Source of the DNA: Sulfurospirillum sp.
GTDB lineage: Bacteria; Campylobacterota; Campylobacteria; Campylobacterales; QNZT01
NCBI GenBank assembly: GCA_003978405.1
Contig: QNZU01000089.1
Span: forward strand, 1 to 7,664
Reading direction: 5' to 3'
Length of the DNA stretch: 7,664 nucleotides
Within the stretch, counting starts at the first letter, position 1. The number at the start of each line of letters is the position of its first letter. Under the pieces are notes generated by a model. It worked only from the letters and a program-made list of their open reading frames with translations. It did not search any database and was not told where the DNA came from. Below are positions 1-4,138 of this stretch, piece by piece. Made by a program: the position numbers and the translations under genes.

Positions 1-23
1 ATAAAGTTGCAAATATCATTTTT

Positions 24-174
24 AATTGAACCCTCTGAATTACTTCCTGATCGAACAACCTCTGCAACGGAAGGGTCAAAACGGAGTTTCCTGAAAATTT
101 GGTAGAAATTTTTTGGGGGGGGGTACCCACCGTGAAGCCGTTTGAGAGCAGGAAGTAATGTAGAAGGTTCAATT
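24..174. repeat. Imperfect 26-bp inverted repeat flanking a 99-bp GC-richer core (possible MITE or IS remnant)
   Basis: The left arm is 24-49 and the right arm 149-174. When the right arm is reverse-complemented, 23 of 26 positions match. Both arms start with AATTGAACC on their outer side and end with TTACTTCCTG on their inner side. The 99-bp interior is visibly richer in G+C than the flanking rnr gene and contains a G9 run, the palindrome GGGTACCC (121-128) and a repeated ACGGA. A second palindrome, TTGGTACCAA (173-182), overlaps the right end. The outermost AATT could be a target duplication, but AATT is self-complementary, so it proves nothing. The arrangement resembles the terminal inverted repeats of a miniature transposable element. 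A large structured RNA or an IS end are alternatives. I do not recognise the family, and no transposase is visible. Confidence 0.6.
115..123 (+). repeat. Poly-G tract, G9
   Basis: Nine consecutive G follow a T6 run and are followed by TACCC. In AT-rich Campylobacterota, G runs of this length are typical of slip-strand (phase-variable) loci. Read on the minus strand, the run lies inside an open frame as part of Gly-Tyr-Pro-Pro-Pro codons, so a one-base length change would shift that frame. No established gene uses it, so phase variation is only a possibility. Confidence 0.75.
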
Positions 175-198
175 GGTACCAATACTTTTCCAAAGCAT

Positions 199-2133
199 CT
201 ATATCACTGTTCCTATTATCTTTGTCGTAGTGATAGAGGAGTTGGTTATTTTTATTTTAACTCTTTCAAAGAGTTCAAACTCTTTATCTCCTACAACATG
301 GATTCTAGCACCATAAATTTCACCAAGGCTAAGTGCCAACGGCATTGATTCATCAACCGAAATAATCATTGCATCAAACTCTTTATCTTTGTGTTTATCA
401 AACCATCTTGCATATTTTCTATCTCTAAAATCCCACTCACAGGCACTTGCTTCTCTCTCCAACTCACTTACTCTTTGAGCAATTACCTCGGCATTTGATA
501 TAAAATATTCCAACTTTTGACGATCATCTTTTAAGATTGCCTTTAAAATACGATGAACTAACAAATCACTGTATCTTCTAATAGGAGAGGTAAAGTGAGT
601 GTATAACTTAAATCCCAATCCAAAATGACCCTCTTTTGGGATACTGGAATATTGAGCCTGTTTTTGAGTCCTTATGATCATAGAGTCTATCTCATCTCTA
701 AGTCCTCTTTTTTGAGCCAACTTTTGAAGCTCTTTAATCGTCTCATAAGGATCCTCATAAAAAGGCGACTCCAAACCTATGGTTTCAAGTTCGTTTAAAA
801 GTTTTTCTATTTTGCCTGGATCTGGTGAATCATGAACTCTGAATATCCCTTTTTCATACTGTTTGGATGCAGCTTTGTTTGCCAAAAGCATCGCATCCTC
901 TATCAATGAGTGTGCAGGGGTTTCAAACTCTTGCTTTACCGCTATTAGATTTTGATCTTTATCCAAGACCATTCGCACATCAGTTGATCTAAATTCACAA
1001 CCTTTGGCAAGTCTTCTTTTTCTGATCTTTAAGAGTATTTTTTGCAAAGGGAGAAGAAATTTCAAAATCTCTTCATCACCATCTTTTTTGCTACCCATAT
1101 CACCCTCTAAAAAAGCATCAACCTCATCATAGGTAAATCTTCTTTTTGAGTGAATTACAGCTTCAAATATCTCCTCATTTAACGGCTTGAGAGTATCTTT
1201 GTCCAAAGTAATCTTGATAACAAAAACCAAACGATCTACATTTGGCTTTAATGAGCAGATGTTTTCACTCAAGCTTCTTGGTAGCATCGGTATAGATTTG
1301 TGAGGAAAATATATAGAAAATCCTCTTGCCTTTGCCTCTTTATCCAGATAGGTATCCTCTATGACATAGTTGCTTACATCTGCAATAGCCACATACAAAG
1401 AGTACTCATCCAAATCAAAATAGATCGCATCATCAAAATCTTTTGCATCAGGTGGATCAATAGTACAAAATGCCAAATCTCTTAAATCTTTTCTCTTTTT
1501 AATCAAACTATTGTCAATTTTATCTCCATAAGCCAAAGCCTCCTCTTGGGCCTCTTTAGAGAAAAACTCACTCTTTTCAAAAAGAGCCAAAGATATCTTC
1601 TCATCAACTTTTGGATCTTTTAAATTTCCCAGTTTTTCAAGAATACTCAAACTGTCATTGTCTATTTTTAGGACATCTTTGTCGCTATAGTTTAAGAGTA
1701 TGTTTTTGGGGTCATTCACTCGTATTGGAAGCTCTGTTTTTATCTGTTTGATTTGAATCTCATCTTGAGATTTATCAACAAAGCCTATTGAAGTCTTTTT
1801 TTCTCTTATTAGAACATCTACAACCTTTGCACTAGCTCCTCTTCTTGAAAAGAGTCTTTTAACCAGAACGACATCTCCTTTGTGAGCAGTTCCAAGGTTA
1901 TAATCTTCTATCATCAAATCTTTTGAACTCTCCTCTCCAAGAGCATCAAGATAACCGACACCTTTTCTTGTTACATCCAAAACACCTATTTTGTATTTTG
2001 AATCAAGTTTTGCTATACCTGTTTTTACTTTGATTGCATTTTGTTCAAAGAGTCGCTTGTAAATATCTTCATATTCCAAAGGAATTGAACTTAGTTTGAT
2101 ACCTTTTGAAATATCTTCTAAAAATTTTTTCAT
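199..2133 (-). CDS. rnr: Ribonuclease R (RNB-family 3'-5' exoribonuclease)
   Basis: This 644-residue protein is a processive 3'-to-5' hydrolytic exoribonuclease of the RNase II/R family, acting in the cytoplasm on structured RNA, mRNA decay and RNA quality control. Cold-shock/OB-type RNA-binding segments occupy roughly residues 45-200. The RNB catalytic domain starts near 219 with TIDPPDAKDFDDAIY; D226, D232, D234 and D235 match the four metal-binding aspartates of E. coli RNase R (D272, D278, D280, D281). FRVHDSPDP (431-439) and YTHFTSPIRRYSDLLVHR (511-528) are further family blocks. After the RNB domain only about 60 residues remain where E. coli has a full S1 domain and a basic tail. I recall a similar 644-residue length in Helicobacter and Campylobacter, so this is probably lineage-typical. 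The ATG is the first possible start, since an in-frame TGA lies 15 bases upstream, but no Shine-Dalgarno is visible. The upstream lipoprotein gene is 47 bp away on the same strand. Confidence 0.96.
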   Translation of the reverse strand: MKKFLEDISKGIKLSSIPLEYEDIYKRLFEQNAIKVKTGIAKLDSKYKIGVLDVTRKGVGYLDALGEESSKDLMIEDYNLGTAHKGDVVLVKRLFSRRGASAKVVDVLIREKKTSIGFVDKSQDEIQIKQIKTELPIRVNDPKNILLNYSDKDVLKIDNDSLSILEKLGNLKDPKVDEKISLALFEKSEFFSKEAQEEALAYGDKIDNSLIKKRKDLRDLAFCTIDPPDAKDFDDAIYFDLDEYSLYVAIADVSNYVIEDTYLDKEAKARGFSIYFPHKSIPMLPRSLSENICSLKPNVDRLVFVIKITLDKDTLKPLNEEIFEAVIHSKRRFTYDEVDAFLEGDMGSKKDGDEEILKFLLPLQKILLKIRKRRLAKGCEFRSTDVRMVLDKDQNLIAVKQEFETPAHSLIEDAMLLANKAASKQYEKGIFRVHDSPDPGKIEKLLNELETIGLESPFYEDPYETIKELQKLAQKRGLRDEIDSMIIRTQKQAQYSSIPKEGHFGLGFKLYTHFTSPIRRYSDLLVHRILKAILKDDRQKLEYFISNAEVIAQRVSELEREASACEWDFRDRKYARWFDKHKDKEFDAMIISVDESMPLALSLGEIYGARIHVVGDKEFELFERVKIKITNSSITTTKIIGTVI

Positions 2134-2151
2134 AATTTGATGGTATCACAC

Positions 2152-2168
2152 AAGCACTTAGAGTGCTT
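2152..2168 (-). promoter_or_regulatory. Perfect 7-bp hairpin between the lipoprotein gene and rnr
   Basis: The arms AAGCACT and AGTGCTT pair perfectly around a three-base loop. The hairpin ends 18 bases before the rnr ATG. In the transcribed (minus) direction it is followed by GTGTGATACC, not by a U tract, so it is not a classical intrinsic terminator. It could be an RNA processing or stability element, or could affect translation of rnr, which lacks a Shine-Dalgarno. On the plus strand it is followed by a T/A-rich stretch, but no plus-strand gene ends here. Confidence 0.4.
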
Positions 2169-2180
2169 TAATTTAAAAAT

Positions 2181-2363
2181 TTAAAACGGTATAGCTGAAT
2201 CAGCTGCATCTCCGACAGCTGAGATAGTATCACCTACAGCATCAGGGGTTACTACATTGACAATAGATCCTGCTACTTTAAATGGAACAGCTACCAAAGA
2301 ACCTACCCCACAACCACTAAAAAATAACACACTTAAAGTCAAAAAAATTATAAATATTTTCAT
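2181..2363 (-). CDS. Small lipoprotein, 60 residues
   Basis: A short exported lipoprotein of unknown function. The start at 2363 gives MKIFIIF followed by a hydrophobic run and the lipobox FSGC, with the acylated cysteine at residue 18. The mature part is only about 43 residues, rich in Val, Gly, Ala and Asp, and ends in IPF. It contains VAVPFKVAGSIVNVVTPDAV, which resembles small bacterial lipoproteins of the NF038104/DUF6726 kind. That family link is from memory and tentative. A longer reading from ATG 2384 adds seven residues, but AAAGGA (2370-2375) lies six bases before the inner ATG and nothing similar precedes the outer one, so I use 2363. Residue +2 after the cysteine is Gly, with no obvious retention signal. 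It is divergent from the S8 protease gene and upstream of rnr on the same strand. Confidence 0.8.
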   Translation of the reverse strand: MKIFIIFLTLSVLFFSGCGVGSLVAVPFKVAGSIVNVVTPDAVGDTISAVGDAADSAIPF

Positions 2364-2369
2364 AAAAAA

Positions 2370-2375
2370 TCCTTT
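2370..2375 (-). promoter_or_regulatory. Ribosome binding site that sets the lipoprotein start
   Basis: AAAGGA on the minus strand lies six T bases before ATG 2361-2363. It falls inside the longer reading from ATG 2384 and is the reason for choosing the shorter protein. Confidence 0.75.
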
Positions 2376-2393
2376 TGTAAACATTACTTAATG

Positions 2394-2427
2394 AGTATAA
2401 TAGCTAAAAAAGTAACAAATTTATCAA
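2394..2427 (-). promoter_or_regulatory. Candidate sigma-70 promoter for the lipoprotein gene (and possibly rnr)
   Basis: On the minus strand the string TATTATACT (2402-2394) offers overlapping -10 boxes, TATTAT or TATACT, preceded by a T-rich stretch as is usual in Campylobacterota. A TTGATA at 2427-2422 is a poorly spaced -35 (19 bp to TATTAT). Transcription would start near 2387-2390, giving a short leader before the ATG at 2363. The same bases read TATAAT on the plus strand, so direction is not certain. Confidence 0.45.
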
Positions 2428-2446
2428 AAAACGAACAAAATAAATT

Positions 2447-2472
2447 AAATTATTTTAAATTTAAAATAATTT
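2447..2472. repeat. Perfect 26-bp all-A/T palindrome in the divergent intergenic region
   Basis: Thirteen bases (AAATTATTTTAAA) are followed immediately by their exact reverse complement, with no spacer. It lies upstream of both candidate promoters: about 12 bp from the -35 of the S8 gene and about 19 bp from that of the lipoprotein gene. This is a good place for a dimeric regulator shared by the two divergent genes. Low complexity makes chance palindromes more likely here, so function is inference. Confidence 0.55.
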
Positions 2473-2484
2473 TTACTTTAACTA

Positions 2485-2513
2485 TTGCTTATTTTATATT
2501 TTTAGTGTAAAAT
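2485..2513 (+). promoter_or_regulatory. Candidate sigma-70 promoter for the S8 protease gene
   Basis: TTGCTT (2485-2490) and TAAAAT (2508-2513) are separated by 17 bp, with a T-rich spacer ending in TG directly before the -10. Transcription would begin around 2519-2521. This is downstream of the TTG at 2515, so it supports the start at 2545 and predicts a leader of about 25 bases. Confidence 0.55.
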
Positions 2514-2544
2514 CTTGAGAAATTTCTATCATCAGGTTGAAAAA

Positions 2545-4077
2545 TTGATTAAAAAACTTTTGATTTTATCTATCACGACACTATGTTTAAATGCTGAGTA
2601 TTTCTATAGTTACAATAAAAAAATTCCTCTTACAAAGTTAGCCGACACAGCCCCAATCAATCTTGATTATGAGTTTAAATCTCCAATTAGCTACTATAAA
2701 AACAGTGCTGGAGAAAAAATAGGTATAGATAACAAATTGATCGTTAGCTTCAAAGATTTGAGTATTAAAGGGTATGTAGAAAAAGAGTATGGATTGGAAT
2801 TTTTAAGAAAAATCACTGATGATATGTTTGTCTATAAGATAGAAGATCACGACAGAGTATTGGAGACTGCAAATGAGATAAACTCCATCAAAGGTGTAGA
2901 GTTTTCTCATCCAGACTTTTTGATTGGGAAAAGGAGTAGATCTCTTCAAGATGTCCAGACAGATGACCCTATGTTTTGGGATTCTTGGCATCTTGATAGA
3001 ATCAATATCGCTGATGCTTGGAAATATACAAAAGGAGAGGGTGTAATAATCGGTGTATATGATGAAGGGATTGATCTTGAGCATGAAGATTTATGGAAAA
3101 ATATTATAGGTTTTGGAAACTATGCAGATGGATTAAAACAGCTTACCATGATAAACAGTTACAGTCAATTAAACAATCAAGATATCAATGCTCCAAGATC
3201 CATATCCGATAAATGGCACGGAACTGCATGTGCGGGACTAATTGCGGCAATGGGTGATAACAATATGGGAGGAGTTGGAATAGCTCCAAAATCAAAACTG
3301 ATTGTAGCAAGATACTCAAGCTCTAATATATCTGATGATTCAAAAGCTCTGATTGATATGGCAAATAACGGTGCGGCAATCATTACCAACAGTTGGGGGA
3401 CAAACAATATGCTTCCTGTCTTTGAAAAGACTCTTAAACTTCTCTCTGAAGAGGGAAGAGATGGTAAGGGCGTATTGATCTTTTTTGCAGCAGGAAATGA
3501 CGGATGCAATATGGATAAATACTACTCTTTGATTGATACCCCTGTTGGTTCTATGATAAGTTGCAGTGAAAACCCTTCTGATATACCTATCAATGATGAG
3601 TCTGAATCAAAATATGTTATCTCTATCGCATCAATTACAGGAGATAACAGTATCGCTCCTTACAGTAATTATGGAAGTGCCATAGATTTTGTAACTCCTG
3701 GAGGCTATAAAGCAAAAAGCATAGTTACTACTGATGCGATGGGAGAAAACGGGTTTGGTCCATACAACTATACCCCTATGAGTGGAGGTTTTAGTGGAAC
3801 ATCAGCCTCAGCTCCAATGGCAGCAGCAATCGCCTCACTGGTTCTTTCAGTAAATCCTACTCTTAGCAAAGAGGAGGTTGTAGATATATTTAAAGCAACT
3901 GCAAAACAGTATGGTCGATATGAATATAAGTACGAAAGAAATGACCATTACAAAAGAAATGACCACTGGGGTTATGGTAAGATTGAAGCTGGAGATGCAG
4001 TAAAACTTGCAGTTAATTACGGAAAGATAAAAATATCCAATTTTGCAAAAACAATATATAGTGACTTACACAGATAG
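2545..4077 (+). CDS. Secreted subtilisin-like (S8) serine protease
   Basis: A 510-residue exported serine endopeptidase. From TTG 2545 the protein begins MIKK, then a hydrophobic stretch and a likely signal peptidase site after LNA. An AGG eight bases upstream can serve as ribosome binding site. Extending to TTG 2515 would add ten residues in front of the signal peptide and place the start almost on the -10 box. Residues about 60-130 look like an S8 propeptide, followed by the basic stretch GKRSRS. The catalytic triad is clear: D173 in VYDEGID, H225 in WHGTACAG and S420 in SGTSASAP; the oxyanion Asn is N318 in FAAGND. DEG in place of the usual DTG/DSG, and the Cys in HGTACAG, recall kexin-type subtilases. 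The protein ends shortly after the catalytic domain with no P-domain, anchor or autotransporter segment. Its substrate is unknown. It is divergent from the lipoprotein gene, and no dedicated secretion genes are nearby. Confidence 0.92.
   Translation: MIKKLLILSITTLCLNAEYFYSYNKKIPLTKLADTAPINLDYEFKSPISYYKNSAGEKIGIDNKLIVSFKDLSIKGYVEKEYGLEFLRKITDDMFVYKIEDHDRVLETANEINSIKGVEFSHPDFLIGKRSRSLQDVQTDDPMFWDSWHLDRINIADAWKYTKGEGVIIGVYDEGIDLEHEDLWKNIIGFGNYADGLKQLTMINSYSQLNNQDINAPRSISDKWHGTACAGLIAAMGDNNMGGVGIAPKSKLIVARYSSSNISDDSKALIDMANNGAAIITNSWGTNNMLPVFEKTLKLLSEEGRDGKGVLIFFAAGNDGCNMDKYYSLIDTPVGSMISCSENPSDIPINDESESKYVISIASITGDNSIAPYSNYGSAIDFVTPGGYKAKSIVTTDAMGENGFGPYNYTPMSGGFSGTSASAPMAAAIASLVLSVNPTLSKEEVVDIFKATAKQYGRYEYKYERNDHYKRNDHWGYGKIEAGDAVKLAVNYGKIKISNFAKTIYSDLHR
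3935..3965 (+). repeat. Short in-frame tandem duplication inside the S8 protease gene
   Basis: AAAGAAATGACCA occurs at 3935-3947 and again at 3953-3965, a period of 18 bp. It encodes RNDHYK followed by RNDHWG. The insertion lies just before the conserved GYGKI-x-A-x-x-AV end of the catalytic domain, and the frame is kept. It looks like a recent replication-slippage duplication in a surface loop. Confidence 0.6.
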
Positions 4078-4095
4078 ATTAGATATACCCTTAGT

Positions 4096-4131
4096 CCTTT
4101 TTTGTTAAGATAGGGTTATTTTAACAAAAGG
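4096..4131 (+). promoter_or_regulatory. Hairpin abutting the Shine-Dalgarno of the GluRS-like gene
   Basis: TTTTGTTAA (4100-4108) pairs perfectly with TTAACAAAA (4121-4129) across a 12-base loop. With a two-base bulge, CC at 4096-4097 can also pair with the first two G of the GGGG Shine-Dalgarno at 4130-4133. There is no U tract after the right arm, so it is a poor intrinsic terminator for the S8 gene. If transcription starts upstream, the hairpin could mask the ribosome binding site. Overlapping bases TG-T-TAAGAT (4103-4111) also resemble an extended -10, in which case the transcript would start inside the loop and the hairpin would not form. Confidence 0.4.
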
Positions 4132-4133
4132 GG
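4126..4133 (+). promoter_or_regulatory. Ribosome binding site choosing between two adjacent TTG starts
   Basis: AAAAGGGG is followed by CTTTGTTG, offering TTG at 4136 (two bases from GGGG) and TTG at 4139 (five bases). Spacing favours 4139. The resulting N-terminus, MFRFALPPSQ, also lines up residue for residue with the GluRS pattern MLRFAPSPTG. Confidence 0.6.
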
Positions 4134-4138
4134 CTTTG

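Larger units (their letters stand above)
1..182 (-). other. Open frame of uncertain reality crossing the inverted-repeat element, partial at the window edge
   Basis: On the minus strand, one frame is open from the stop at 204-206 to the window edge. The first plausible start is TTG at 180-182, with a GGA six bases upstream. It would encode about 60 residues, including VPIEPSTLLPALKRLHGG, a PPP from the G9/C9 run, and RSGSNSEGSI near the end. There is no ATG and I recognise no family. The right arm read on the plus strand gives AGSNVEGSI, so both arms encode GSN-x-EGSI outward. Either a short peptide gene overlaps the repeat or the open frame is a by-product of the repeat. I lean towards the latter. 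Confidence 0.15.

Noticed and set aside
24..174. Integron attC site or CRISPR remnant
   Set aside because: The core sites GTTRRRY/RYYYAAC of attC are not present at the arms, and there is only one inverted pair rather than regularly spaced direct repeats.
142..348. Plus-strand 68-residue frame at the end of rnr
   Set aside because: It starts with TTG inside the repeat arm and runs mostly antisense to the real rnr coding sequence; no ribosome site or family resemblance.
1300..1485. Plus-strand 61-residue frame
   Set aside because: Antisense shadow within the RNB domain of rnr.
2447..2472. Fur or NikR box
   Set aside because: Half-sites resemble such boxes only through A/T content; the spacing differs from the NikR pattern I recall and the Fur-like core is not clear.
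2803..3509. Two minus-strand frames (2803-3084 and 3177-3509)
   Set aside because: Antisense shadows of the S8 protease, whose catalytic motifs fix the true frame.
4100..4129. Intrinsic terminator for the S8 gene
   Set aside because: The stem is A/T-rich, the loop is 12 bases, and the right arm is followed by GGGGCTTTG rather than a U tract.
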